Assembly: GCA_036679405.1 (NCBI GenBank)
Contig: JAVBVZ010000022.1
Span: 8,179-72,178 of the forward strand
Source: JAEYKI01 sp036679405
GTDB taxonomy: Bacteria > Bacillota > Clostridia > Christensenellales > Christensenellaceae
Direction: 5' to 3'
Length of the DNA: 64,000 nt
The position numbers and the translations under genes were made by a program. The notes beneath the pieces were generated by a model. It had not been told where the DNA came from, searched no databases, and saw nothing but the letters and a program-made list of their open reading frames with translations. This document shows positions 44,377 to 53,759 of the stretch, piece after piece. Position 1 is the first letter of the stretch; each line of letters starts with the position of its first letter.

Positions 44377-45417
44377 GTGAAAAGTTTGAGATTATACGGC
44401 CCGAACGACATAAGGCTGGACGAGGTGCCCGTTCCTTCCATTACGGATGATGAAATATTGCTTAAGACGGATGCCGCCGCTATCTGCGGTACGGATGTCC
44501 GTATGTGGCAAAACGGCTATGCGGGGGTGGATGAAGCACATCCGCTTATTTTGGGGCATGAATTTGCAGCAACGGTGGTCAAAGTGGGGGCAAATGTGCC
44601 CTTTTACAGGGAAGGAATGCAGGTAGCCATGGCGCCTAATATAGGCTGCGGCATCTGTGATAAATGTGTGCGGGGAGATTTTCATCTCTGCAACGACTAT
44701 AAAGCCTTTGGGATCAATATGGACGGAGCTTTTGCGGAATATATACGGGTTCCGAAAGAAGCGCTTACGCACGGAAACCTGATGGCAATCCCGGATGGCG
44801 TATCCCCTGAGGAAGCCGCGGTGAACGAGCCTCTTTCCTGCGTATATAATGGATTTTTAAAATGTGATGTAAGGCCCGGAGACCATGTGCTGATTGTGGG
44901 CAGCGGACCGATCGGCATTATGCATGCCGAGCTCGCCAGGATGGCGGGCGCAGCAAAGGTAATGATGAACGATCTGTCCGAGCAGCGGCTTTCCGAAAGT
45001 GCAAAAATCGTAAAAGGGCTTAAGACCTATCACGGAAACGACCTTCCCGGGTATGTTCTTGAACAGACAGGCGGCCGCGGGCTGGATGTCGCGGTGGTAG
45101 CCTGCCCGTCGCCCGAAGTACAGGCGGCTATGCTGCCGCTTATGGAATACGGCGGGCGGATCATATTCTTTGGAGGCGTGCCCGCTTCCAAACAGCCGGT
45201 TGCGATCGATACAAACCTGATCCATTATAAGGAATTGTTTATTACAGGGTCTACCCGCGCAAACATCTGCCACTTCAGAAAAACGCTGGAGTTTATAGCG
45301 GAAGGGTTGGTAGATGTAAAAAGCCTGGTAACCGCACGTTTTGGGATCGACGATATTTTAACGGCTTTTGAAAATGCAAAAAGGGCGGAAGGCCTGAAGA
45401 ACGTGATTGTTTTTTAA
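44377..45417 (+). CDS. Zinc-dependent alcohol/polyol dehydrogenase (copy 1)
   Basis: A 346-residue medium-chain dehydrogenase. Catalytic zinc ligands Cys and His-Glu are in AICGTDVRMW and ILGHEF; the structural zinc cysteines are in NIGCGICDKCVRGDFHLC; the NAD fold is IVGSGPIGIMHAEL. It likely oxidises a secondary alcohol of a sugar or polyol. The GTG start follows AAGGAG; the gap to the previous gene is 12 bases. Confidence 0.9.
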   Translation: MKSLRLYGPNDIRLDEVPVPSITDDEILLKTDAAAICGTDVRMWQNGYAGVDEAHPLILGHEFAATVVKVGANVPFYREGMQVAMAPNIGCGICDKCVRGDFHLCNDYKAFGINMDGAFAEYIRVPKEALTHGNLMAIPDGVSPEEAAVNEPLSCVYNGFLKCDVRPGDHVLIVGSGPIGIMHAELARMAGAAKVMMNDLSEQRLSESAKIVKGLKTYHGNDLPGYVLEQTGGRGLDVAVVACPSPEVQAAMLPLMEYGGRIIFFGGVPASKQPVAIDTNLIHYKELFITGSTRANICHFRKTLEFIAEGLVDVKSLVTARFGIDDILTAFENAKRAEGLKNVIVF

Positions 45418-45435
45418 AGATTTGGGGACGAATCA

Positions 45436-46386
45436 ATGATAAGGACCGTATTGGGCGATATCCGGGCGGACGGCGCAGGCGTATGCCAGTGTCATGAGCA
45501 TCTTTTTATTGAGAAGGGAAAACCCTGCCGGATCGCGCCTGTGCTTTACATGGACGATATAGAAAAATCGGCCGCCGAACTTTCAGGGTACCGTCGGGCA
45601 GGCGGAAGCCTGGTCGTAGATGCGCAGCCCGTTTATGCGGGGAGAATGGCGGAAAATCTGGCGGCCGCTTCAAAAAAAAGCGGCGTACATGTGGTCGCTT
45701 CCACCGGTTTTTACAAAACGGCCTTTTATGAAGACGGGGCGTACATCGAAAACTGGATCGAAGAGGCAATGGCAGACCTGTATGTGTCTGAATTTGAAAA
45801 AGGGATGCTTGCTTCCGGGCAGGCTGGATTTGCGCGTATGGAGGCAAAAGCGGGGATCATCAAAACGGCTGTCGACTCCGGCGGGATTTACAGGGACAGC
45901 CTGTATCCCAAGCTGTTTTCAGCGGCCGCGTGCGCTGCGGTGCAGACCGGGATGCCGGTGATGTGCCATATAGAGCAGGGAGCGGACGCCCTGCAAGTTG
46001 TGGATTTTTTTGTAAAGAAGGGCGTGGCGCCGGGAAGGCTTTTGATTTGCCATCTGGACCGGGCGCGAATTGATCCAATCTATCACAAGGAAGTTTTGCA
46101 AACAGGCGTTTTTTTGGAATATGATACCATAAACCGCACCAAGTATGTAAGCAACCGGCAGGAAGCCGGCCTGATCATGACTATGCTGGAGGCGGGATAT
46201 GAAGATCAGATCCTTTTGAGCCTGGATACCACCAATGCGCGGCTGCGCGCATATGGGGCTGATATGGGCCTTGATCATATTATAAAAGAATTTGCGCCGC
46301 TGCTTGCGGATGCAGGCGCAACGGAAAAGCAGCTTTCAAAAATGCAGTCTTTAAATGCGCGCAAAGCGCTCACAATAAAAAATTAA
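45436..46386 (+). CDS. Phosphotriesterase-family hydrolase (lactonase-like)
   Basis: A 316-residue amidohydrolase-superfamily protein. Metal ligands: H-x-H in CQCHEHLF (residues 20 and 22), a candidate carbamylated Lys in KAGIIKT (about 142), His in MCHIEQG and ICHLDR, and Asp in LLSLDTT. Homologs hydrolyse sugar lactones or phosphodiesters. In this operon a lactonase acting on a dehydrogenase product is the simplest reading, but it is an inference. A weak GGGGACG site lies before the ATG. Confidence 0.82.
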   Translation: MIRTVLGDIRADGAGVCQCHEHLFIEKGKPCRIAPVLYMDDIEKSAAELSGYRRAGGSLVVDAQPVYAGRMAENLAAASKKSGVHVVASTGFYKTAFYEDGAYIENWIEEAMADLYVSEFEKGMLASGQAGFARMEAKAGIIKTAVDSGGIYRDSLYPKLFSAAACAAVQTGMPVMCHIEQGADALQVVDFFVKKGVAPGRLLICHLDRARIDPIYHKEVLQTGVFLEYDTINRTKYVSNRQEAGLIMTMLEAGYEDQILLSLDTTNARLRAYGADMGLDHIIKEFAPLLADAGATEKQLSKMQSLNARKALTIKN

Positions 46387-46399
46387 AGGAGAAATAATA

Positions 46400-47353
46400 A
46401 TGCAGGAGCTTAAAAAAGCGACTCAACCCACCATGTATTTCATAGGGGTGACTACCGGGAAATCGTCCATTATGAAGGTGTTTCCCGAATGGGCAAAGGC
46501 GCTGGGGCTGAAAGATACCGTGATGAAGGGCATTGATATTGAGATCCATGCCGACCCGCAGGTTTACCGTGACGTGGTTTCTTTCATCAAAGATGATCCG
46601 ATGTCCAAAGGAGCGCTGGTGACGACGCATAAGATCGACCTGTATAATGCGGCAAAAGATCTTTTTGAGTATTTAGATCCGTACGCTTTGATGTTCGGCG
46701 AAATGTCTTCCATATCTAAGCGGGGGGAAGAACTTCGGGGACACGCGAAAGATCCTATATCGTCCGGCCTTTCGTTAGAGCAGTTCGTACCCAAAAACTA
46801 TTGGGCGGATCATCCGGAGGCAGGCGTGTTTATCATGGGCGCGGGCGGCAGCGCAATTGCCATGTGCTCTTATCTGCTGCGTAAGGAATTTGCGGGCAAC
46901 TATCCGTCAAAAATTGTGATAGCAAACCGTTCTAAGCCGCGGCTCAGTGAGATCGAGAGGATCAACAAAGAGCTGGACCCGGGCGGCGTACAGTTTGAGT
47001 ACTATCTGACGCCGGAAGCGGGCCAGAATGACGAAGTCCTTGCCAAGATGGGGCCGGGGTCGCTGGTCATCAATGCGACGGGCCTGGGAAAAGACCGGCC
47101 GGGATCTCCGCTGACCGGCAACGCCGTCTTCCCGAAAAACGCGCTGGTCTGGGAAATCAATTACCGAGGGGACCTGTTGTTTATGCATCAGGCCGAAGCG
47201 CAGAAGGAAAAACAAAATCTGGTCATTGAAGACGGATGGAAGTATTTTATTTTTGGATGGACGCAGGTCATAGGGGAAGTTTTTGATATTGCGATCGAAG
47301 GGGAAGTTTTGGACCGCCTGGATAAAATAGCGGCCAGGTTTAACGCACGCTGA
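46400..47353 (+). CDS. Shikimate-dehydrogenase-like oxidoreductase
   Basis: A 317-residue AroE-fold protein. The N-terminal half has ALVTTHKIDLYNAA, where the Lys matches the catalytic Lys of AroE, and GHAKDPISSG in the place of the usual N-T-D motif; the NAD(P) fold is FIMGAGGSAIAMCSYLL with IANRSKPRL. It is longer than AroE (about 270). No other aromatic-amino-acid gene is nearby, so it probably oxidises a sugar or cyclitol in this operon. AAAGGAG precedes the ATG. Confidence 0.8.
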   Translation: MQELKKATQPTMYFIGVTTGKSSIMKVFPEWAKALGLKDTVMKGIDIEIHADPQVYRDVVSFIKDDPMSKGALVTTHKIDLYNAAKDLFEYLDPYALMFGEMSSISKRGEELRGHAKDPISSGLSLEQFVPKNYWADHPEAGVFIMGAGGSAIAMCSYLLRKEFAGNYPSKIVIANRSKPRLSEIERINKELDPGGVQFEYYLTPEAGQNDEVLAKMGPGSLVINATGLGKDRPGSPLTGNAVFPKNALVWEINYRGDLLFMHQAEAQKEKQNLVIEDGWKYFIFGWTQVIGEVFDIAIEGEVLDRLDKIAARFNAR

Positions 47354-47372
47354 AAACGGAGGGAGAAGAATA

Positions 47373-47975
47373 ATGGCAGATTTTAATGCAAGCAGCAGTC
47401 CGCTGGACTGGACAAGAGGATATACCATTGATTTTGATTTCACAACAGGGATGTCTTCCAAAAAGGAAACATCCAAGCGCCGTCTGAGTGATATGCACGG
47501 CATGTATGCAGACGAGGAAGCGCTGAACAAAATGATTGGGCAGAAAGACGAACTGGTGTACGAATTCCATGAAATAGGCGCGCCGGAAACTGCGGGCGAT
47601 CTGGCTTTTGGATGCAGTATCACCTACCCGGGCAAAGTCGGAAACGAATATTTTATGACCAAAGGGCATTTTCATACCATCCTTGAAACAGGCGAGATAT
47701 ATCTTACGCTTCGCGGACATGGATATATGCTTCTTGAAAGTCCGGAAGGGGATTGGTCCGCACAGGAACTTTCCGCCGGGAAAATGGTTTATGTGCCGCC
47801 GCGCTATGCGCACCGCAGCATCAATGTGGACGCAAAGGATCCGCTTGTGACTTTCTTTACGTTCCGTGGAGATGCAGGGCATGACTATGGAACAATCGAG
47901 ACCAAGGGATACCGTAAACTTCTGGTGGAAAAAGACGGAAAACCGCAGATCATTGACAATCCGAAATGGAAGTAA
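47373..47975 (+). CDS. Cupin-type phosphoglucose isomerase-like protein
   Basis: A 200-residue protein of the archaeal/cupin PGI family. Cupin metal ligands are seen in TKGHFHTILETGEIYLTLRG (His, His, Glu) and a later His in VPPRYAHRSIN. The family interconverts glucose 6-phosphate and fructose 6-phosphate; in a sugar cluster it may act on a related aldose phosphate. GGAGGGAG precedes the ATG. It follows the AroE-like gene by 19 bases. Confidence 0.86.
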   Translation: MADFNASSSPLDWTRGYTIDFDFTTGMSSKKETSKRRLSDMHGMYADEEALNKMIGQKDELVYEFHEIGAPETAGDLAFGCSITYPGKVGNEYFMTKGHFHTILETGEIYLTLRGHGYMLLESPEGDWSAQELSAGKMVYVPPRYAHRSINVDAKDPLVTFFTFRGDAGHDYGTIETKGYRKLLVEKDGKPQIIDNPKWK

Positions 47976-47985
47976 GGAGCTTGCT

Positions 47986-48942
47986 TTGAAGATACTCGTA
48001 ACGCCGACGTCATTTTTGAAACCCGGAAATGCGCAGGCAAGGGAAAAAATAGAAGCTTTTGCGGATGAGGTTGTATATAACGATCTTGGCCGTCCGCTTC
48101 AGGAAAACGAGATTTTAAAGCGTCTTGAAGGTGTGGACGGGTACATCGCCGGGGTAGATTATATTACCGCCGATGTGATCGAAAAAATGCCTCGTAGCGT
48201 TAAGGTGATCTCGCGTTACGGCGCGGGCGTCGACAGGGTGGATATTGCGGCCTGTACAAAAAAGGGGATTGCCGTTGCAAATACGCCGGGTGCAAACGCG
48301 GTTGCGGTATGCGAGCTGGCGTTTGCGCTGATGCTCTGTGCGGCTCGCAATATTCCAAAACTGCATGCGGCGGTGGAAAACGGAGAGTGGCCCCGAAGCG
48401 AAGGCGTGGAATTATACGGAAAAACCCTGGGAATTGTCGGAATGGGCGCAATCGGTAAAAATCTGGCCAAACGCGCCGTTGCATTCGGCATGAATGTGCA
48501 GGCGTACGACCCGTATTTTGACGAAGCGTTTGCCCGGGAACACGGCGTTTTAAAAGCGCAGCTTGATGATCTTATCTTTTCTTCGGATTTTATTTCGCTC
48601 CATGTTCCCTTGAGCGACGCGACCCGTCATATGATAAACGAAGAGCGGATCGGAAAAATGAAAAAGGGCGCGGTGATCGTGAATACCGCGCGGGGAGGCC
48701 TGATAGATGAAGATGCCGCGGCACAGGCTTTGAGAGAGGGCCGCCTGGGCGGTATTGGCCTGGATGCCTTTGAACTGGAGCCCCTGACGCATTCGCCTTT
48801 AAAGGGACTGGACCGTGTGGTTCTGACGCCGCATACCGGCGCGCATACCGGCGAAGCGGTTCAGGCGATGGGACGGATGGCGGTGGACAATTGCATTGCG
48901 GTTCTGCGCGGAGAAGCGTGCAAATACGTTTTGAATAAATAG
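47986..48942 (+). CDS. D-2-hydroxyacid dehydrogenase (phosphoglycerate-dehydrogenase-like)
   Basis: A 318-residue NAD-dependent enzyme starting at TTG 47986 behind AAGGAG. The nucleotide fold is LGIVGMGAIGKNLA; the catalytic Arg lies in VNTARGGLID, the Glu in LDAFELEPL and the His in LTPHTGAHTGEA. There is no C-terminal ACT domain, so it is not a full serine-pathway SerA and more likely reduces or oxidises a sugar-derived 2-hydroxy acid. Confidence 0.88.
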   Translation: MKILVTPTSFLKPGNAQAREKIEAFADEVVYNDLGRPLQENEILKRLEGVDGYIAGVDYITADVIEKMPRSVKVISRYGAGVDRVDIAACTKKGIAVANTPGANAVAVCELAFALMLCAARNIPKLHAAVENGEWPRSEGVELYGKTLGIVGMGAIGKNLAKRAVAFGMNVQAYDPYFDEAFAREHGVLKAQLDDLIFSSDFISLHVPLSDATRHMINEERIGKMKKGAVIVNTARGGLIDEDAAAQALREGRLGGIGLDAFELEPLTHSPLKGLDRVVLTPHTGAHTGEAVQAMGRMAVDNCIAVLRGEACKYVLNK

Positions 48943-48953
48943 AGAGGTAGCAT

Positions 48954-49601
48954 ATGAAAAAGTCTGAAGTGCTGAAAAGACTGGAGGACTGCGGCGTGGT
49001 GGCCGTAGTGCGGGCGGACAATGAGGAGATGGCAATTCGTATTGCGGAAGCATGCATAAAGGCAGGTATTGTGGGTATAGAAATCACATTTACCGTTCCG
49101 GGGGCCGACCGGATCATCCGGACGCTGACAGAGAAGTACAGGCCTGAAGAAATGCTGGTAGGCGCGGGGACGGTGCTGGACAGTGAGACGGCGCGGATTG
49201 CAATCCTTTCAGGCGCGAATTACGTAGTTAGCCCGTATCTGGACGTGCCTACGGTGAAGACCTGTCTTCGGTATCAGGTGGCCTGCATGCCGGGCGCCAT
49301 GACAATCAAAGAAGTTGTGGAATGCATGGAAGCAGGGGCGGATATTGTGAAAATATTCCCGGGAAATCTGTTTGGGCCCAAAATAATAAAATCCATTAAA
49401 GGGCCGCTGCCTCAGGCTAAAATGATGCCCACGGGCGGTGTGAATGCGGACAATGCGGGCGAATGGATCCGTGCCGGCGCAGTAGCGGTGGGCGCGGGAA
49501 GCGACCTCACGGCCGGGGCAAAGACGGGCGACTTTGATTCAATCACCGAAATCGGAAAAAAGATGGTTGCAGCCGTCAGGGAAGCGAGGACTTCTCTTTA
49601 G
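48954..49601 (+). CDS. KDPG/KHG-type 2-keto-3-deoxy aldolase
   Basis: A 215-residue aldolase that cleaves 2-keto-3-deoxy acid phosphates or relatives to pyruvate. GIEITFTVPGAD carries the base Glu, and the Schiff-base Lys is in ADIVKIFPGNLFG (about residue 133). It is the last gene of the second sugar operon and, with the 2-hydroxyacid dehydrogenase, points to a route that ends in pyruvate. Ribosome site: AGAGAGG. Confidence 0.9.
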   Translation: MKKSEVLKRLEDCGVVAVVRADNEEMAIRIAEACIKAGIVGIEITFTVPGADRIIRTLTEKYRPEEMLVGAGTVLDSETARIAILSGANYVVSPYLDVPTVKTCLRYQVACMPGAMTIKEVVECMEAGADIVKIFPGNLFGPKIIKSIKGPLPQAKMMPTGGVNADNAGEWIRAGAVAVGAGSDLTAGAKTGDFDSITEIGKKMVAAVREARTSL

Positions 49602-49645
49602 CCTGTTCCCCGGCAAAGCCCTTTGAACAGCCGGCCTGGACCGGT

Positions 49646-49674
49646 TTGCAATTAAAGGGGAGTTCGCCTATAAT
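49646..49674 (+). promoter_or_regulatory. Promoter of the AraC-type regulator gene
   Basis: TTGCAA (49646-49651), 17 bases, TATAAT (49669-49674). Confidence 0.75.
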
Positions 49675-49709
49675 GAAGGCAAGCATATCTTTGTTTCGGG
49701 GATCAGTAA

Positions 49710-50564
49710 ATGGATAAAACTAAATTAAAATTGTTGTGGGCCGGCCGTACCAAATATCTCCCCAATTGGGGAATACGCTCGCACCGCCACGATTGTTTTC
49801 AGCTTTTTTATATCGTTTCCGGTGATTGCAGTTTTTGCGTGGCCGGAAAAGAATGCAGGCTTGGGCCCGGGCAATTCCTGGCTGTCCGGCCCGGTGAAGA
49901 GCATTCCATGCAAAAAGACCATGATTCTGTTGTCCGGATGATCGATATCAAGCTGGAAATCCTGGATGCAAGGCTTAGGCGGCTTGTTCAAAGCATTGCA
50001 AGACCCGCCCAGGCATCCGAGCAGGTAAGCTACCTTTTTAAGCTGATTTCATACGAAATCGGCAGCGTGGGCGGCAATAACCGGGAAATCATTCAGGCGT
50101 ATCTGTATGTTCTGATTTTAAAAATGGTTCCCGCCGCCGGCAAACAGACAGGAGCGCTCATTATTACGGGGATAGATGATTCCGCATGGACGCCTTTTTG
50201 CAGAAAAATTGCCCAGTATATTAAAGAAAAATTTTCTTCCGGCCTGGATCTGGAAGAGATTGCGGGATATATGGGATACAACAAAAATTATATCTGCGGA
50301 ATTTTTAAAAAAGGTACGGGCATGACGATTATGGATTACGTAAAAATGGTGCGTATCGAGCGGGCGTGTGAACTGATTGAGATGTCCGACTATACGTTTC
50401 AGCAGATTTGCATGATGGCCGGATTCAATAGCGTACATAATTTTAATAAAGTATTTAAGCAGGTTATGAAAATGACTCCCGGACAATATAAGCTTAAAAT
50501 GAACGAGCGCAATGCGGTTGCGCAGGATACCTTTAAAAACGAGGATAACTACGACGTGATTTAG
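49710..50564 (+). CDS. AraC-family regulator with cupin sensor
   Basis: A 284-residue regulator. The N-terminal cupin (about 15-90) has SHRHDCFQLFYIVSGD and VRPGEEHSM; the C-terminal double HTH (about 180-275) has LEEIAGYMGYNKNYICGIFK and FQQICMMAGFNSVHNFNKVF. It sits between the aldolase gene and the importer operon and has its own promoter, so it is the likely activator of the neighbouring units. A 22-bp motif found upstream of two nearby operons is a candidate target. Confidence 0.9.
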   Translation: MDKTKLKLLWAGRTKYLPNWGIRSHRHDCFQLFYIVSGDCSFCVAGKECRLGPGQFLAVRPGEEHSMQKDHDSVVRMIDIKLEILDARLRRLVQSIARPAQASEQVSYLFKLISYEIGSVGGNNREIIQAYLYVLILKMVPAAGKQTGALIITGIDDSAWTPFCRKIAQYIKEKFSSGLDLEEIAGYMGYNKNYICGIFKKGTGMTIMDYVKMVRIERACELIEMSDYTFQQICMMAGFNSVHNFNKVFKQVMKMTPGQYKLKMNERNAVAQDTFKNEDNYDVI

Positions 50565-51102
50565 CTCTAAGTAACGCAATGAAGTTTGCCGTAAACCCGT
50601 TCCGGACAGCATTGTTCTGGCAGTTTTCTTTTGAAGGGGCGTTGGTTTTGGCATCCCATATATTATCACTTGTTGTTGTATGCGAAGAAAAAAAGCGCAA
50701 AAAGTGACAATAACCGGTAAAAAACACTTGCAAATAATAAAGAGCTATAGTAAAATAATTTTATGATAAACAGATGAAAACTTAACCCAATCCAAACAAT
50801 GAATATTGGTCAAGGAATAGTGAACCAAAGATAAAGACAGTGCAGGACAGATGAAGTAAACTGACTGTATAGGCATAGATTCATTGGTATCCAAGTTACA
50901 TTTAAACAGGGTTCATATTGATAGCAGCCGGCTGCCGCCTGAACGGGATATACGGGCAGGGTTGTTTAACAAAACCCATATTTCTGATAAAACCTGAAAA
51001 ACGGACAGTATAGTTTGACATTTAGCACTACCCCGATATGCGAAATGAAGATTTTGCTTAAACCAAACTTAGGCAAAACATAAAAAATAGGAGGAAATGA
51101 AT
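50565..51102. promoter_or_regulatory. Long regulatory leader before the sugar importer
   Basis: No gene is seen in 538 bases. Two candidate promoters occur: TTGCAA-17-TAAAAT (50728-50756) and TTGACA with TATGCG (51015-51042). The shared 22-bp motif lies at 50819-50840. The upstream promoter would give a leader of about 340 bases. Confidence 0.5.
50819..50840 (+). promoter_or_regulatory. Shared 22-bp motif, copy 1 (importer operon)
   Basis: AGTGAACCAnnGATAAAGACAG; 20 of 22 positions equal the copy at 55108-55129. Both copies are followed about 19-23 bases later by ACTGTAT, a possible -10 region, which suits an activator site. Confidence 0.65.
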
Positions 51103-52128
51103 ATGAAGAAGACATTAGTGATTGTTCTTTGCGTCATGCTGGCTGTATTTATGGTTGCATGCTCTCAGACGCCTGCCGCTTCTTCGGAGCCGGCCGCATC
51201 TGAATCTGTTGCCGCATCTTCCGAAGCGCCGAGCGAATCTGCAAGCGAAGAAGCTTCCGCATCCGACGGATTGGTTGGTATTTCGGTGCCCAAGGCGCCT
51301 ACCGGCTGGGTTGCTGCCGTGCAGTATTTTGCAAAACAGGAAGCAGACGAGCTGGGATTGAATTACAATCTGGTAGCCTCTGAAAACACGAATGAGCAGG
51401 CAAACCAAATTGATGATTTGATTGCCCTTGGATGCGACGTGATCATCCTTTTCCCGCACAATGACGAATTGGCCGTTGCTGCGCAGAAGGTTATGGATGC
51501 AGGCATTCCGCTCATCAACTTTGACCGGACGATCAACCCCGCTACGCCGACTTACTATCTGGCTGGCGACAACTATTCCATGGGCGTGATCGGTGCTGAA
51601 TACATTGCCGAAAAACTCGGCGGAGAGGGCAAAGTGGTTATCTGCGGCGTTCCTTCTTACGGCGATGCGGTGAATGGACAGCGTATCCAGGGATTCAAAG
51701 ACAAGATCGCAGAGATTGCTCCGGACATTGAAATCATCGGTGAATATGGTTCTGAGAATGCTTCTCCTGAAGCCGCTCTGGCAACCATGACCGACGTTCT
51801 GACGGCAAATCCGCAGATCGACGGCATCTATTCCATCGACGATGAACTGGATGTTGGCTTGCTGCAGGCAATCCAGGAAGCGCAGAGAACGGACATCAAA
51901 GTTATGACCGGTGGCGGCGGTGCGCAGGTATGGTTCAATAAGATGTTGGAAAATCCCGACATGGCACTTTCCAGCCAGCTGTATTCGCCTCTGATGATCA
52001 AAGACTGTGTTGATATGGCGCAAGCGGTTCTGAACGGCGAAGAAGTTCCGGCCGAGACGATTATTCCGTCCATGACGGTTGATATCACCAACGTTGAGGA
52101 TTATCTCGATCCGAATTCGCCCTATTGA
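51103..52128 (+). CDS. CUT2-type sugar ABC transporter substrate-binding lipoprotein
   Basis: A 341-residue RbsB-like binding protein. The lipobox is MVACS (Cys near residue 21), followed by an Ala/Ser/Glu-rich linker up to about residue 55 and two Rossmann-like lobes, with LIALGCDVIILFPHNDELA, INFDRTI and GGGGAQVW at the sites that contact sugar in relatives. The ATG at 51103 has GGAGG at proper distance; an ATG two codons earlier is too close to it. First gene of the importer operon. Confidence 0.92.
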   Translation: MKKTLVIVLCVMLAVFMVACSQTPAASSEPAASESVAASSEAPSESASEEASASDGLVGISVPKAPTGWVAAVQYFAKQEADELGLNYNLVASENTNEQANQIDDLIALGCDVIILFPHNDELAVAAQKVMDAGIPLINFDRTINPATPTYYLAGDNYSMGVIGAEYIAEKLGGEGKVVICGVPSYGDAVNGQRIQGFKDKIAEIAPDIEIIGEYGSENASPEAALATMTDVLTANPQIDGIYSIDDELDVGLLQAIQEAQRTDIKVMTGGGGAQVWFNKMLENPDMALSSQLYSPLMIKDCVDMAQAVLNGEEVPAETIIPSMTVDITNVEDYLDPNSPY

Positions 52129-52232
52129 TTCATATCATTATGGTGCGTTAACACAAAATCATTTGTTTCAGTCAAGATCCGGGGCTTGCCCCGGGTTTTG
52201 GCTGAACAATGTAAAAGCAGGGAGGAATCAGG

Positions 52233-53741
52233 ATGTCTGAAAGCGTGCTGAAAATGACGGATATCTGCAAAAGCTACAGCGGCGTGCAGGTATTAAAAAA
52301 TGTTAGCGTAGAATTTTCAAAAGGCGAGATTCATGCGTTGCTTGGCGAAAACGGCGCAGGGAAGACAACGCTTATGAATATTTTAGGCGCAGTTATAGAT
52401 TTTGAACAGGGGAGCATTGAAGTTAACGGAAAGGTCGTTCATATTCATAATCCCAGCGAATCCCAAGCGCTTGGGATTGCTTTTATTCATCAGGAATTAA
52501 ATGTTGTCAATGACCTGATGGTTTATGAAAACATGTTCTTAGGGTATGAGCTGAGAGATAAGTTTGGCAGACTGAACGCAAAAGAGATGATCAGGCAGAC
52601 CAATGAAGTGTTTGATCATATGCATATCAAGATCGATCCGCGGTCAATGGTAAGGCATCTGGATGCGTCTTATAAGCAGATTATTGAAATTGCAAAAGCG
52701 CTGCTTAGGGATGCAAAGATCATCATTATGGATGAACCGACAACTTCTCTGACCACGGTGGAGATCAACAATGTTTTTGAAATCATGCGGACCCTTCGGT
52801 CAAAAGGGGTTACGCTTATATTTATATCCCACAAACTCGGTGAGGTTGTGGACATCTGCGACCGCTTTACCGTGCTTCGGAACGGGGAAAAAGTGATTGA
52901 CGGGGACATCGACGGGCCGGACGGGAAAATCAAAGTGGAAGATCTGGCGCGCTACATGGTAGGGCGTGACGTTCTGTCGGTCGACGTATATCAGGAACAC
53001 GAGATCGGTGAAGTGGTGTTGGAAGTGGAAAATTTGAACATCCCGGACCATGTGCACAATGCTTCCTTTAGATTGCACCGGGGAGAGATTTTAGGGTTTA
53101 CCGGCCTTTTGGGCGACGGGCGCACGGAGCTGGCCCGCAGCCTGTTCGGCGATATAAAACGTGCCACCGGGACGGTAAAAAAAGACGGGAAAGTCATTAA
53201 GATAAAAAGTCCGGAAAGGGCTAAGCGTTTGAAGATCGGCTATGTGCCGGCCAACCGGAAAGAAAACGGGATTGTCAAAGATCTGAGCGTACTTGAGAAT
53301 ATAACGCTTGCAACGCTGGATCAATTCACCCACGGCATTCATTTGAATCATAAGGAAGAAGCAAAGATGACAAATGAGATCGTGGCAGACCTGCAGATCA
53401 AGGTGGCGGATGTCCGCAACCTGATCACCAGCCTTTCGGGCGGGAATCAGCAAAAAGTGGTGCTTGCAAAGTGGCTGAATTCCAAGCCGGATGTGATGAT
53501 GTTTTCCAATCCGACGCAAGGTGTGGATGTGGGTGCAAAAAATGAAATATACCGCATTATCATGGAACTTGCTAAAGCGGGGGTGGCAATCATTGTAACT
53601 TCCGGAGAGGCACAGGAAATTATTAAGATATGCGACCGGTCCATTATTATGTATCACGGGCAGATCAGGGGAGAAATAGACAGAAGTGAATGCACGGAAG
53701 AATCGTTGATGATTCTATCGACGGGCGGCTCACTCAGCTAA
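52233..53741 (+). CDS. CUT2-type sugar ABC transporter ATPase (RbsA/MglA-like)
   Basis: A 502-residue double-domain ATPase. The first domain has the intact Walker A GENGAGKTT (about residue 38) and Walker B IIIMDEPTTSL; its signature is degenerate (LDASYKQIIEIAKAL). The second has a degenerate P loop GLLGDGRTELA and the intact signature LSGGNQQKVVLAKWL. This asymmetry is normal for the family. Confidence 0.94.
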   Translation: MSESVLKMTDICKSYSGVQVLKNVSVEFSKGEIHALLGENGAGKTTLMNILGAVIDFEQGSIEVNGKVVHIHNPSESQALGIAFIHQELNVVNDLMVYENMFLGYELRDKFGRLNAKEMIRQTNEVFDHMHIKIDPRSMVRHLDASYKQIIEIAKALLRDAKIIIMDEPTTSLTTVEINNVFEIMRTLRSKGVTLIFISHKLGEVVDICDRFTVLRNGEKVIDGDIDGPDGKIKVEDLARYMVGRDVLSVDVYQEHEIGEVVLEVENLNIPDHVHNASFRLHRGEILGFTGLLGDGRTELARSLFGDIKRATGTVKKDGKVIKIKSPERAKRLKIGYVPANRKENGIVKDLSVLENITLATLDQFTHGIHLNHKEEAKMTNEIVADLQIKVADVRNLITSLSGGNQQKVVLAKWLNSKPDVMMFSNPTQGVDVGAKNEIYRIIMELAKAGVAIIVTSGEAQEIIKICDRSIIMYHGQIRGEIDRSECTEESLMILSTGGSLS

Positions 53742-53759
53742 TCTAAGGAGGAAATTTTT

